Origin: Lunularia cruciata
Taxonomy: Eukaryota; Streptophyta; Marchantiopsida; Lunulariales; Lunulariaceae
Length of the DNA stretch: 64,000 nt
Direction: 5' to 3'
Assembly: GCA_948567375.1 (NCBI GenBank)
Contig: OX419762.1
Location: 11,352,001-11,416,000, forward strand
Shown here: piece after piece, positions 1 to 13,700 of the stretch
Position numbering within the stretch: position 1 is the first letter of the stretch
Layout: each line of letters starts with the position of its first letter
The notes under the pieces: generated by a model
What the model was told of the DNA's origin: nothing
Seen by the model: the letters and a program-made list of their open reading frames with translations, nothing else
The model's database searches: none
Made by a program: the position numbers and the translations under genes

Positions 1-3000
1 TTTTAAGATGAAGATAATATTGATAAAAGAGAGTAAAATCCAACATTAGATATTATAAGTTGCAATCTTTCAATTTACATGGAAAGATAAGTAGTCATAT
101 ATTTCCAGGAAACACTCTTAGGTCTATATTTATATACCTCTCTAAATTATAAAGAAAAAAAACTATCTACAATCTATTTCACCATTTTCACACACATTAT
201 ATATGACAAGGAACTGAGAATGAATACCAAGTGATAAAGTAGCTTTATAAGAAAAAGAAAAAAATCTAAATATTTTGAGGCATTATAAATTAGTAGGTGT
301 AATAGAATCAATCCTATTACACAAGTGAAAAATCATACATAGTAAAGCAATAAAAAAAGCTACTTGTAGCCCAGTGGTAAAAGATTCGATACAAACGATA
401 TGGAGGGTAAGGATGATTACCACTAATAATTTGCCTAACACTATATACAAAAGACAATAAGAGCTAAAACTATATACTATAGACAGTACGATTAGCAATA
501 TATACAATGGACGGTAAGGTTTACCAAGTAGAGAAGAAAATCTATGATCTATGAGTGTAAATAGACCTCATACTATATGCAAAGGAGGATCAAAGTAGAA
601 AATCAGAAAAAAGAGTTTGAGTATAATCTAGTATTTCAAAGGGGATGTAGAAAATACAACCGGAGTGAGTAATAATAAGTCAAATGGTTACCTCTACTTG
701 TATATAGATCTACTTTTGTATGGAATAGAAGGTGACAGTAAGAATTGGGGAAAGAGTCCCTTACGATTATGAGTAAAAACTAATAATACTATATACAAGA
801 GAAGGTAAGAGTAGTAAAACCACCGATAAAATAAGATGTAAGTATGATCTACTAACACAATAACAAATATAATATGAGTGACTTAAATATGCAAAATACT
901 AATATGCAAAATCTAGCGTAAGTGATATAAGACTATAAGGGACTCTTGACATAACTAGAGTTCAGTTAATAGTTTGTTGAGTCTACCATAAAGTTTTGAA
1001 AAAAATAGTTTGAGAAAGAAGCATAATGTGAATTTTTGGACAACATTAAGCATTTAGACAAGAACAACATCTACTATGAAAGGAAGCATAAATACTTGAT
1101 TTTTATGAAACAATTGTTGTGATAAGGTCAACCAAAACATATTATTAAAATACAATAGAATCAATAATTATTCTTAAGAGGAAGCAGAAATATCACTAAT
1201 ATTTGAGCTTAAAAAATAAATAATTGATATACTTGATGCTAATATGTATAGATAATAAAAGATTATTATAGCACTTAAATTTTTTTTTTTGGCTTAGAAG
1301 GGTGAAAACAGTGTACCATAAGGAAATAAAGTGACAATAAGTTCTTGGCAAAGCTCATTAGTATTTTTGAAATAATGAGAAATTTTTGCTAGAAGATAAG
1401 TGAAGCATATAAAAAAAATCTGACCCATTGAGTTACATAATAGATTGAGCAAACAAAAATTAAATTTGTTAAAATAAGATTTATTTGCATGCTATAAGAT
1501 ATCTTTGCTATAAGTTGTAACTCAATTTGATGTTCAAGACAAGCTCTATACTTTTGGAAACCAATAAATATCTTGATATTCATTAATTTCAAGAGAACTA
1601 AGAAAGTCTTAGAAGCAACAAATAATCTCTATGTTTATGGAAACCACTAAATATCCTACTTGGTATTCTTCTAGTTTCAAGAGAAACTAAGTAATTTTTG
1701 AAACAACCATTAAGAACATTGTTTACAAATTTTCCTAAACCATGGAAGAGAACACATCCATACTAGTCCATACCAATGAGTAGAGGGTGACCTTGTAAAG
1801 ATCACATACCATCTTAGAAAGGACATTCTTATTTTATAAGGGAGTATACATGATATAGTTAACAACCATAAGAAATTAAGAAAATGAAGGAGACTTATGG
1901 ATGTATTATTTATATAATAAAAAATTTAAACCACTTGTCAAATAATAACTTGGATATGCTTATGCCTATTTTATTTACTATCTAGACAATTTTAAGAAAA
2001 TTATTTATAATAAAAAACTTGACAGATTACAATAAATTTTATATGCAAAGTAGAAAGAATTTTTCTAAAGCTTAAAGTCTAAAAATTATTTGCAAACTTA
2101 TCAAAGTCATCATAATGAACACACACATATATATTTATATATATGTGCTTGTTAGGATGATCCAAACACTAATCAAAGATTCCTTCATATGAGGTTTCTC
2201 TTTATTTTGAGACTATATTTTGAGTAAGTTCATGGGACCAAAACTTTAGTGCTTTCTCCTCGTACCTAATCACTTGAAAATAATTTCAGTCCAGGGGAGT
2301 CTAATTTGATGATTATCACTAGTGTATGGTGATTAAATTGGTAGGACTTGTATCTTAGTTACAAGAAACCTTAATAAATCATCAGTAGTTCAAAAACTGA
2401 TACCAGCTCTATAAAGAAACAATTCTTGTGTTTACAATTAGGAGCTACGTACTCCAATTAAATATTCTATTCACCCACCTCTATAAAATAAAATGTTCTT
2501 AGGCGAAAAAAGGTGGAACTAAAAGAGAACTCACGCCATAGAAAAGCTAGAAAGAAGAGATAAGAAAGCAGGTGAAAAGAAAACTTCAATCTCGATTGCA
2601 AGTTGCAAGTTGCAACATCACTATTAACGTTTTACAATCTCCATAAAGAAACACATTGAATTACTAGATATAGCATCAAGAGGTCACTATGGAGAGGATA
2701 AAAGGTTAGTAAAATGACACGTTACGTTACAAGAGGAAACATTAGAAGATACACTTGAATTGATATAGGCAAACTCTAAGAACAAGAAAAATTAGGAATA
2801 GTAGGCAAGAAGTAGAAGGGTGGATAAAATGAGGATAAAATGAGACAAAAAAGACACATAGACTATAAACCGTAATCAACAAAGAATATCATATTTATTT
2901 GATTTCGGGCAGGATTCAACTTAAGGTAGGCAGAAGAGATGTGCAATAAAAGTAGAAGTGTGAGAAAAACATCAAGACTATGCTTACTTGGATGCAAGGG

Positions 3001-3650
3001 ACTAAATTATACTAGTGATAGAAAAAAACGAAAGTTATACTTACTTCAGATAGTCATGAGAGACTTTAGCTGCAAAGATCTATTATCTATGAAATCATAA
3101 ATCTCAATCCAAATAAAGTGTTATGAAATTTCTGCATTATATTTTATATCCAGTGATTTGAGAAGGTTTATTATATTTTTAAAATTTCATACAGCGTAAT
3201 GAATTTGCACATGTTTGCTCAGATTAGTTCTTATGGTTGGTTTATATCTTCTCATATTTATGTATAAGAAAACGACTTCTAGACCAATGTAAAAATGTAA
3301 TAATGTAAAAGGAAGGCGATTTTACCTATCTCATGTATCTTAGAACCTTCATATGGTTACTATCTCCCTAAACGATATTTCTAGTGGTTACTGAATGTTA
3401 GGCTGAATTTGAAATCCCAGAATTATATTTTTTGAAATAGTTTGATTTTTATGGATTATGCACTCAAAAATCTTGAAATGATACATTTCATGGTTTTTAC
3501 TGAAGACTAAAATCAGATATCTTATAATGGAAGGGAAAATAGACTAATTGACTTTATGTCTCTAGAAAGGATTTCATTTTAGTAGTTAGAGTGATATTGT
3601 ATTAAATCAGAGCGCTAAAACTAAGAAGTTTAAAAACAATCTGATATGTT
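1..3650. other. AT-rich intergenic DNA, no gene recognised
   Basis: The stretch is strongly AT-rich, with many poly-A and poly-T runs and no reading frame that looks like a conserved protein. A short segment near 365-395 resembles the A box of a tRNA-type promoter but no B box follows at the right distance. I see no terminal repeats, LTRs or protein domains. It is most likely old, decayed intergenic DNA. Confidence 0.6.
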
Positions 3651-6120
3651 TCTGTTGAATAAATTAGAGTTTAAATTATATGCATGTATCAACCAACATT
3701 ATTGATAGAGTAGTGAATGAGGAAACCGTGATCATGAGGGGGGTTATCTGAATACAAGTGAATAAAACGAGTGTGCCAAAATATACAAGTCCTCGATGTG
3801 TATGGGAAATGGGCAACGGGAGGAAGCGAAAATGGTGAAAAGAAAATTGGAGAGGTAGGACTTCGAATCTTGACATAAGTGAAACGCCGGCTACTATGAT
3901 CAAGCAAGAAATAGACACGTGACATCCGTACGGCGCATGGCTAGAAGCAACGCACGAGCTTGAGAGCAAGTCATAAGAAAGCAAGTAGCGACGTAGTGAC
4001 GGACAGCTAGTCAATCGGGACGATGACATAATAAGGGATCGCAACTTCGCAGGTTACTCAGTAAAGTAGGCGATCCATCCATCCATCTCTGTTATCTAAA
4101 CTATTTCTCGTCTTTGCCACGCGCGGACTAAAGCTGGCCAAGTGTACTTAGGCGAATCGATAGATCGCCGATGACCAGGGCAGTAGTTTTCCGCGAGTCA
4201 CTTCATCGCTATGCGGTATGACGTGGCCAAAATAGGCAAAACGCAGAGTTTCGCTTCCGTGACAGTAACCCGTCACAATAGTGCCGCTCTTTACCGTCGA
4301 AGTAACCCTGGTTCCTCTGTATCACCTCGCGTGATCTTCAGATTTTTCGGAATACACTCTAACCTGTGAAATGTACGTAGGCAGACTACGATAGATTGAG
4401 GATGATGGACGTGACGGACAAAGAGGGAAAATCAGGAACGGCAGAAGGGCAATAAATAGCGAAGAAGGAGTTACTTCCGTCCGGCGGTCAAAATGTCCTT
4501 TCACTACCTACGGCGAACAGGGCTGACGGAATAGGTGCAATAAGCGGAAGCCAGCTCTTCTCTCACGCGACATATATATGTAAATGGGAGGGGGGCGGCT
4601 TTCGTACTCCGTCACAGCTGCGCGGCGGGGTTGATGTACGTTCTGTCTGTAAGTCTGTTTAAAGGACCTTCGTTTTTTCTACGTGGTCGCCCTTGGTTTA
4701 AGGGACTATTTTCACAAATATATTGAGAATAGTGTGAAGTGTATCGAAAAGTGACCTACATAAGCTAAAAAGAGAATGAACAAACAATCTACATCTGCAC
4801 GGTGAGTAGTTGTTAACTGGCGATGGTCGGTTAGGGCCTATATGTGGCAAGGATAGCTGGGTATGGCCGGTTGAGTATGTGTGTAGGTTTGACCAGAAAC
4901 AGAGCTGAACTCCATTGAGATCGACAGATGGGACTGTGCATCATCCCTCCCAATCGCATTCGGTTCTGACGAAGGGGCGGGCCGGACAGAACTGCCACTG
5001 GCGTTATCCGTGGATGGAAGGGAGGACGGAAAGGCTGCCGAGAGGAAGGTGACATTGTACAACGGGGGTGGCAAAACACAGAGCAGCCGCCACGTCTGTC
5101 ACTCGAACAGAGACAAACGAAGGTGGGTGAGTGTACTCCAGTTCAGTGGAAGGAACAGTGTTGCTGGCAGCGGGGGCTGAGGGGTTTTTGACACTATCTC
5201 TGTTGTCTTCCACATGGTTAGCTGATACAAGAACATTATCTTCTCTCTTGTTTAGCTCGGTCATGCCGTGGTTCTGATTCTGCCTTACGCAGTCATGGCG
5301 TGGCCTAGATTCTCCTCTCCGTCGCTTACCATGTTTGCTGCGCTTACCGACAAACCAACAGCCCAATCCTTTCCGCAAACGCAACAATGCGCTTTCCTCC
5401 AAACAGCCCTACAAACCAGCGCAAAATATCCTCTGCCCCTTCCGTCCGGTCTTTGCATGCCCTGGCAGGGCTCTTGTCTCCTCTGTCGTTTACGACAACG
5501 ACGAACATTCCAGTTACGAACTCAGAGGAACCCCAGATGCCTCTTTCACTGTGGACCCCAACCTCACATCCCCTGTCTGAATCAACAGAAAATAACCGCA
5601 GTTTGCTAACCCCCGTCTAATTTGTCCAGAGTTGAGTTGACAACAGCATTCTAGAATCCAGTGCTCGGTCGTCGGAGACGACCGCCTACCTTAGACTAGG
5701 CAAGTACAGACGGTGGGGCGCCAGCGAACGAAGAACCCACGAGACGGCGCGAGTCGGGAAGTCGGTAAGTCATTGGATGGAGAGATGTAATTCTAATGGA
5801 TGCAGACGGACGCTTTTCCGCTGTCGGAACCAAAGTCGTCGTTGTCTCCTCCTAAGGAAAAGAGTAATGTCTTTGTCGTTTGGGACGATGGCATCAGTGG
5901 TCGTCAGAGTCCTATCTATCGTGACTCGGTCCTGAATTTCAGGATATGGTACAACACTATGTGGGATGGCAGAGTCAATCCACATATAAAATCCGCTTCG
6001 TCTCTGGCTCTTTAAAGTTAAAGGCGCTGATTTCTTATTGGGTAAAAGCTCTTGACTCTCTGAACAGAGAAGCGATCCCAATCAAAATAAATGGTTTTCT
6101 GGAGTTATTTCATCTATCAA
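3651..6120. other. GC-richer island without an identified gene
   Basis: Base composition rises clearly compared with the flanks, and several overlapping open frames of 60-130 codons lie on both strands (for example 5004-5402 minus, 5268-5609 plus, 5800-6015 plus). None resembles a protein family I know, and frames open on both strands over the same bases are expected by chance in GC-rich DNA. The region could hold a promoter, a non-coding transcript or a decayed element. No splice-linked gene model could be built. Confidence 0.35.
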
Positions 6121-9100
6121 TAAATTATTATCTAAGACAACTTATAGTCGAGTGGGGTATGTGGTTTGAAAATATGGAGAGACATAAGACAATTGCCTAA
6201 GATAAAGACACAGCGACAAATTTTACAATTAATTTGTTGAGCTTGAATTATTTGTGATATAAATGCCACTTATATAAACCAATTCATGATGAAAAGGATT
6301 GAGATATATAGCACGAAATACACATGCTACGCACTTCTGGAAATTGAATTCAAATCGGATTACATTGTGTTTCCAGAGTACATCTAAGGATGTACAGATT
6401 TCATGCATTGTCAGATTTCTTGAAGGGTGAAGGGAGAAGAGAGCCACTGAGTGGGACCTGTCAACAACAATGGACGAGAAAACTCACATCATTCTGGGAG
6501 GAACTAGCGGAAAACGTTGAGTTGATTTCATAATGAATCTGTATAATTTATTGGGACCACTTCCCACACACGAATAACGAAACTATTCATAGACTGAACA
6601 TTACTATTTCTCGTATTACTATTCTTTTCCTCTGTCGATCCGTCCAACTCTACTCCAAGAGTAAGAATCTATGATCGGTCTTCTTGTCGTCGAAAAGTAT
6701 CTAAGTCTGGGGCCTTCTAGTCCATACCTTACAAGTGAAGGAGCTGATTTTGTTCGATCGCCTTCTCCACACACCACATAAGGTGGAGGCCGTCCATGAC
6801 TAACGCAGCCACCAAGTCAGTAAAAGATAGAGGTGAACAGTTCCATCATTTCTCACTCATATCGTATCTGAGATCAAGAGTAGTAAGAGTAGAGTCCTCA
6901 AACTGTGTTTGATTCAAATCATTATCTTCACTGCACTGGCCCCCGGTAAAGTGGGTTACAGGTAAACAGTTCCAATACAGATTGGTGAATTGAATTGACT
7001 TTCATCAGTCCTACATGTGAAGTAAGTAGACCGTATGATTTCAATCCATTCATAGTGAACCCAGTTGTAAGCTGTGAGAAAGAAGTGTCCTTGGACAAAT
7101 GAGGAATTCGATTCCGTAATTACTACAATTATAAGTAACTTAGCTAGCTATACTTCATCAACGTTTCGTTTGAATTCAAGACTCGAATGCGGACTCCATG
7201 TTTACTTTGGGGGTGTGAGGTGGGGTATATACATGCTACTGTTGACAAGATCATTGTCCTTTTGCTTTAGCAATTGGAATTGGATCTGAAGTTGTTTACA
7301 CGAATGGACCTCCAGTTATTCACGTTGTTGTTCTTCCTTTCAGAAGAGTGGAATTTTGACCATCTACCAACAGTAGTGAGATTCTCGGGACCGAGCCTTA
7401 CGGCCAAACGAGTTTTATGAGCAGTCAGACGATTCGATTAGCACTTTCTTCTTTGCTCTCACGTGTGTTGTGTGATTTGAGATTTTGAGGGGTCCATCCC
7501 ACTTTGTTCAAATACAGTACATGAGAAACACAGCATTGTCTTGAGAATGGGGCAGACGGTTCGATTAGCAGTGTCTTTTTTCCTCTCACGTGTGTATAGT
7601 GAGTTGAGATTTGAGGGGTCTTATGACATTTGCTTGGAAATGCATGAGAAACACTGTATTGTCTTGACAATGAAGGAAGTCCTTCATACCACACCAGCAA
7701 ACAATCATAGGACTTCAACAGCATGAAAAACATTCCTGCTTTACCAATCGTCCGAGCCAACATTCCCTTTTACCCTCCCCTCGTCTCTTATCTATCCGAC
7801 CAGCGAAATGCCTGGCTGGCTAGGTCAATTTCAATGGAGAGGAGGGAGACTGTATGGTTTTATCATGATTAAGTAAAAATAATAATCTAATCTCGTAGAG
7901 CTCCTACTTTTTGATGATTAGTAGCAAGAAGTCGTTTCTCACGACCTGTTCGTTGTGCGTCCCAACTAACTAACTAACCAAAAGCATACACCTCTTCGGA
8001 CAAACAGGAATGTTGTTTGTTGGTGTCTTTTACAGTTTTGTAGGGTATTTGTGCATGTTTGCGGAAAGGTGACGCTATGGAACTAGTCACCTGATACCTG
8101 AGTAGCCTTTACATGTATAGCCAAGCTAAGTAGAACCAAGATTTCGCAGTGTGGAAACTAGAAACGCGAGAGGGAAAGAAAGAATGAGAAATATGTATAG
8201 AATCTCTGATGGGTCCTACTCACAGACTTTGGAACTCTCATGATACGGGACCACTCCTATCTTGACGGTTAAAAGCCATCACTAGGTAGGACCCGATTGG
8301 ACCGGAAATTCGATTCTTTAGAGAAAGAATTGTTTCGACTTAATGTAGTCTGAGAGTGGGTAAATGATTGATGTTATTATCTTAGAGGAGAGTGGGTAAA
8401 TGATTTACTACTTTCTGTTACGGGGAAACTCATGCAAAACTGCCCTAGGAGGACTAGTAGTAGGAATGATCAGCTGAACCTAAAGCCTCCAGTTTTTTCC
8501 GCATAACCTGGAATGGAAGATTTTGGGTTAAAGGAAGATTTTGAGCAGGTGAGGATGAAAATCTAGAAAGCGCGTGCATGAGGAGCAGAATCCATGCTAT
8601 GCACGGGGAAGAAAACATGAAACTGCGTATGGGGGATGGTGACATTAATTCAGATTTGAATATATCGAATATTAAAATGGAAAAGGTGCGGATTCGAGGC
8701 ACATTGGGGAGAGGAGCTAATTCCACGGAGAAACAACGGGGTTGGTTGGACGCAGGGAATGAGAGAGAGCAGGTGACAAATATCACGTTAAGTGGAGGGA
8801 AGTGTGTGCAAAGACCAAGAAGTGGAACCACTTAATCCTGGAGCCATATAAGTCGCCGAGATAAGAGGACACACTGGAGCGCACCGAGAGGCGAGGAATC
8901 CACATACATGTGGGTAAGCTTGCAACTTATGACATGTGTTCTTTATCTAAGGATGGAGATAAGATTACACTACTGGACTTGAGTCGAGTGTCGCCGAACT
9001 CCAAGTTGGTGTGTCTTTCTAAAACACACGCGGGATTGGAAGTGTGCAATGAGAACAAAAATCTGGGGATAAATGTGATAGGATATCACAACAACCAGTC

Positions 9101-9600
9101 GACACTATAGAGAAGTATCCTCACAACTGGCCTGCACTCCATCCACTTCAGTGCCAAGTCCAGCCTCGCCCGCTGGTCGAGTCCCCCTTGGGTCCGACGG
9201 GCATGGGTCTCCCAAAGCAGGCGGCAGCAGAGAGCAATTGGGGGATTACCCACCCCACTGAACTGAATGAACCTGAATTCCAGATACTTAGGGATATCGG
9301 TACGGCCCCGCCAATATGATGAGAAAATTTTTTTAGGCTATGGTATCCTTCGCTCCCATGGAAATTATGGCGAAGGTTTGTTCCACAGGCTCATCTGCTT
9401 TATGAATTTAGAAGTTGGAGAACACCCTGGCCTATTAAACTTACCGTACCTGTAGCAAGAATTATGATGCTATTTAAGGAAATGGTGAGGGAAGTAATCA
9501 GACATTCTCATCCATCCTTTGCCATCTCCTCTCCTTCTCTCCCTTTTCGTGCATGACACAGTAAAGACTGTTCCTACTTCAGGCAGCAAGGCTCCAAAGA
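6121..9600. other. Intergenic DNA with one tandem duplication, no gene recognised
   Basis: No conserved protein is visible. The segment 8454-9460 is GC-richer, with short frames on both strands (8578-8835 and 8910-9110 plus), but neither resembles a known family. A tandem duplication at 7427-7672 is listed separately. A short direct repeat of 18 bases occurs at 8352-8369 and 8388-8405. Confidence 0.4.
7427..7672. repeat. Two-copy tandem duplication, period about 127 bp
   Basis: Copy 1 (7427-7549) and copy 2 (7554-7672) align end to end with scattered mismatches and small gaps. Both start with a TTCGATTAGCA-containing block, share a CTCTCACGTGTGT core and end in GAGAAACAC followed by a TTGTCTTGA block. 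On the minus strand both copies stay open in the same frame (7425-7763, 112 codons), so the duplicated peptide has two related halves. The peptide is not recognised and may be a chance frame. Confidence 0.7.
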
Positions 9601-11436
9601 AGTGGTTTTCCATTCGCTAGTTCTGTGCTGTGACCGACGATTTGTTATGAACAGACCAAAGCGCATGTGATTCGCGGAGAAAAGATTCCTTGATCTTCAT
9701 CTAGGTACCATGGGAGGACACCAGACTCCATGTCCCTTATCAACCCATCCCTTGTTCCCTTCCCTCTTGCTCCTGTTTAAGTTTTCAATCGAGTGTTCTG
9801 TCTCCCTCCTCTTCCTCCCACCATTCTTTTCTTTCCTTCCATCTACCGAAGTCGGCATCAAAGAAAGACTGTAAAAGGTCGTAACAGGGCAGAGACTCCT
9901 CCCTCTATCTTCCTTGCTCGCACACTTCTCGTTCATTTATCGGAATTGGCAACAATAACTACTGTATTGAGCTAGATGTTAGGTGTATAAAGGGTGCTGC
10001 CGCTCCTGCTGTTCTAGCTACTGTTATGCATTTTACGAGATAAACGATATGATTTCCTCGTAGCAGGTCCTATTAAGGGAGCTTGTAGGGGACTGTAGTC
10101 TAGAGCGAAGAAGCTGTGAGCTCGTTTCCCTCCCCGTCCAAATGCGGCCTCCAAAAAAATTTCTGCTTGTCCTTTCTGTCCCTCGAAAGTAGCCGGCTAA
10201 AGGACTCGGGCAGTCTGACTTCCAAAGTTGGCAGCAGACTGGAGAGGGAGGAAGTGTGCTTCTTTTTCCTCGTCCCGCCTTCCCTCTACCATAAATTTTG
10301 TTCCATCCTCCAGAAGTGGTTCAAATTAGGGGACCGTATAGGGAGATGCTGCTACAAAAGGACCTGAGTGCTCTCAACAATTGCAGGATTCAGTCTCCAT
10401 AGTTAATTAATACCTGGAAAAGTCGTAGTTGTTAAATGTAGCGAGGAGCTCCTTAACGTGGAGGAATGAGATCACGCACCTTAACACATAAAAGACCAGG
10501 TGGAATCCCTTCGTCCGTAGAGTCCTTTTTCATCAGCGTTGTAATTTCCTACAGGCTATACAGACGATAGAGCAAAGTGCCGAGGCATTTATCACGTAGG
10601 ACATGTAAAGCCAGAGGAAGGAGAGGGAGGAGGGCGATCCAGCCAAATCCAGCAACTTTGTAAGCTTAAGGATTAAATCTAGCAGAGCTCTTCAGATGCA
10701 TACTTACATGAGGGCTTTATGAGGGTATGAACTGGCTCGAATAGGTGTAGTCTTGGATTCCGGGTGGAGAGAGAACAGTCACAGAGCAAAGCAAGACCAA
10801 GGGGAAAAGGACCTATCCTCAGCATTTAATTTCGCTTAGCATGCTACTAAACATATCTCCTTCTGTAGCCTCGTGTGGAGGATAATGGGATTGTGAGATG
10901 CTCGCTCTTGGGAGGCCACACCAAGTCAAGAGTAGGTACATGCTACTAAGGTCACACAAGTTGTGTCTGTGTACTTGGAACTTGTAATCTCCTCTGCCTA
11001 CACTATAGATGAAGGACTGGACTGACTCTCTATGACACCTCCATACGCTGCACCACCTCAAGAAAGGTTTCAGAGGATATGAAAATAACCTATGGAAAGG
11101 ATGGATGGCGAGGTGGAGGAGGCCTGGGAAGAAGTGGCATCCCCTTAAATGTGGAAGACGATGGAAGATGTATGACCCCCACTTTAAGTGGTATTGGACT
11201 CGTGTGATCTCTTTCTCTCTCTGTGTCTTGCTCGGGACCTGGATAGTTAACATGTGGCTCCCTCCCTCTTCTTCCCACTACCACACCTCGCAGCGATAGA
11301 CGAGCTCTGTAAATGCGAGTTGTCCGGTATCCTTTCCCACGAGTTAGTACCGATGCGGCCACCTGTTGATGGTTCATTCGAATATATTTACTGGATTGCG
11401 AATGATATTTTCACAATGTATATTGCAAATCTTCCT

Positions 11437-11507
11437 CCACCACCACCACCACCCCTCTCCCTCCACTTGCTGCAGCAGCAGAGGTGCTTGCTGCTGCTGC
11501 TGCTGCT
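11437..11507. repeat. CCA and CTG trinucleotide microsatellites
   Basis: A run of CCA units lies at 11437-11453, followed by interrupted CAG/CTG units and an uninterrupted GCT run at about 11488-11507. These simple repeats account for the poly-Pro-like and poly-Ser-like frames in this area. Confidence 0.85.
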
Positions 11508-12066
11508 CCTACTGTTCTTGACTTCCTCCTTCTGTACTCCTGCTGCTGTAATGTCGCTGCTCTGCACTCTCTGTCCCTCCACTCAATCCCATCTTACTTT
11601 TTTTCCATCACTCTTTTTCCCTTTTCAGCAACACTAGCCTGGTAGAAGTAGTATCTCCAGGCCTTCCTAGTCACATATATCTCCTTCTTCCAACTCTGAT
11701 GTTGTTGCTTTTGCATGGGACTTCCATCATCCTTCTCTGTCACTGCCAATCCTGACTCCCCTCGCACCAAAATTCCTCCCTTACAATCCAAAATCTCTTC
11801 ACGTCATTAAAGATATCTCTCCTTTTTAATCTATATGCTGGCCTGGTTAGCTGACCCACCCATCAGATTTTGCCATCAGATCAGCTCTGCTTTGCTTTCC
11901 TTTGCTTTGAGAAGCATATAAATTTCCCAGGGAAGCACCAAACAAACGAGATGAAGACAACGCTGGAGACGACGAAACGGAACAGAGGGATCAATCGGCT
12001 GCTGCTTCCTTCTGCGGATGCTCTGTTCAAAGTTCCCAGCTCACACTAGATTTAATATTAGACTAG

Positions 12067-12297
12067 AGCACCCAGATGAACATGTTCAAGCCATGGAAGC
12101 CAGCTAAATCAATCTACTGATCGAGTATCTCCACGTTTGCAATCGATTCTCCTTTAAATATAATGAAGCGAATTGATATTTCGGTACATTATAGCACCCA
12201 CATGAATACGTTCAAGCCATAGAAGGCAACATGAATTACTCTACGCATAAAGTACCTCCACACTTGCACGCTATTTTCCTTTAGAGATTGTGAAGCG
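12067..12297. repeat. Two-copy tandem duplication, period 126 bp
   Basis: Copy 1 (12067-12170) and copy 2 (12193-12297) share AGCACCCA at the start, a GTTCAAGCCAT block in the middle, CTCCAC plus TTGCA near position 70 and GAAGCG at the end. They have diverged by scattered substitutions. No protein or RNA family is recognised. Confidence 0.7.
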
Positions 12298-13700
12298 CGC
12301 TACCTCGACACCCCAGCCCACAGCCTTATTGCTGGCTGAGAATGTAGCACACAAACTTAAATCTCTATTCATTCTTTGTGCTACACAATCAATCATGGAG
12401 AGGTGTTCCACTAAAACTTCACCAACCTCCAATTCTCTCAAATCCTTTAATAAAAACCTTGGTTGCTTAGATCCATCTAGAGACCACGAACACCACCATT
12501 ACTAAACATTTAGTAAATAAAACTCGTATTATCGTAACTCCAACTAATTTATTGCGGGCGCCTATTTATTATATCATATAAGGCACTCCCAACGACACAA
12601 TCATAAGAAGAATTAATAATTTCTGTCCCCAAGACGCGTTTCTGCCTTTTCAGCAGTTTTTGTGTTGTGACGCTGCCCCTTCTCTTCTCTGCCCGTCCAG
12701 CCTGCCTTCCAGCCCGTCCTTACCATGTCATCATTGGCGAACGTTAACTTAACGTTCCCGCATGTGTCCATCCCGTTATGTTAGAAACCTCCCAGTAGCC
12801 TGGTTACTCCTCTCTACCATCAGCAACGTACACTTCACTAGGACCACAATCAACAACCTGCGAGGTGACTTCCACAACCCTAGCAGAGTAAACTAACCAC
12901 ACACCTGGTTTACTTAACCATGGTGGTCTACAGCTGTCGAGATCCCACGTTCCCTGGCTCAAGGTAGAACCCAGGGTAGTAAAGAAATTCAACCAAGCTC
13001 AATTATTATAATAATCACAGGTCAAGAACATTAATCTCTGTGTCGGTGTTAACTGAGCTGCTCAGAGAAAATTCCCACCCAGTAAAGCAACGTCGGTCGC
13101 TGGTAAGAATCTTCTTAAGCTGTATTTAGCTATATTTAGCAGCCTTAGTATTAATTACGGAAAGAAGGATAGGCTTTATCATGCAAAAGAAAGTTCCGGC
13201 CACCTGGTTAATTAACCGACATAGAGATAAGTAGCCAGGCCAGGTCAAATCAAGGCAAAGGAAACCTACCCATGGTAGGTTCGGCAGGGGTTAAGAGATC
13301 TTCGCACCTTGTTCTTTTAATATTGGTTAATTTCTTTAATGCTTCCGTATAGGTCATCCCTATTGGATTCACCTTACAAATCCGATAATACAGACACAAA
13401 AAACGTATATTATATCCATTTAGTTCCAACTCGCATTTTCCACATATTTAAGAATTCACAGGCTTTCTGTGTATTTAATTTTGTGTGGGAATTTTGGGTG
13501 TACTCCCTATGGACCGACAAAAGGATAGCTGAGTGCCAAAGAGTTGTAGATAGAGTCAGAATATCTGTAAAGCAAATGGCTATGATGTGGTATTTTGATC
13601 CCAGAATATGTACTAAACTTAAGGACGAGGCAGGAGCCAGGATTGGGGGAATAAAAATTTGGGGCATATGTGAGTGAGTGAGGGCTGAGAAAAGGAAGCA

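Larger units (their letters stand above)
9601..13700. other. Intergenic DNA with pyrimidine-rich tracts, no gene recognised
   Basis: Long CT-rich tracts occur on the plus strand (for example 9740-9860 and 11420-11640) and give long but compositionally biased frames on both strands. A TATA-like CATATAAATTT lies near 11918, but no convincing coding region follows it. Microsatellites and a tandem duplication in this stretch are listed separately. Confidence 0.4.

Noticed and set aside
365..395. tRNA gene or tRNA-derived SINE from an A-box-like TAGCCCAGTGG
   Set aside because: No cloverleaf can be folded and the TTCGAT that follows is too close to be a B box.
3676..4044. 122-codon minus-strand frame
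   Set aside because: Composition is uneven, no family is recognised, and other frames on the same strand overlap it.
11254..11637. 127-codon frame with proline and leucine runs
   Set aside because: It is produced by CCA and CTG microsatellites and pyrimidine tracts, with no conserved sequence.
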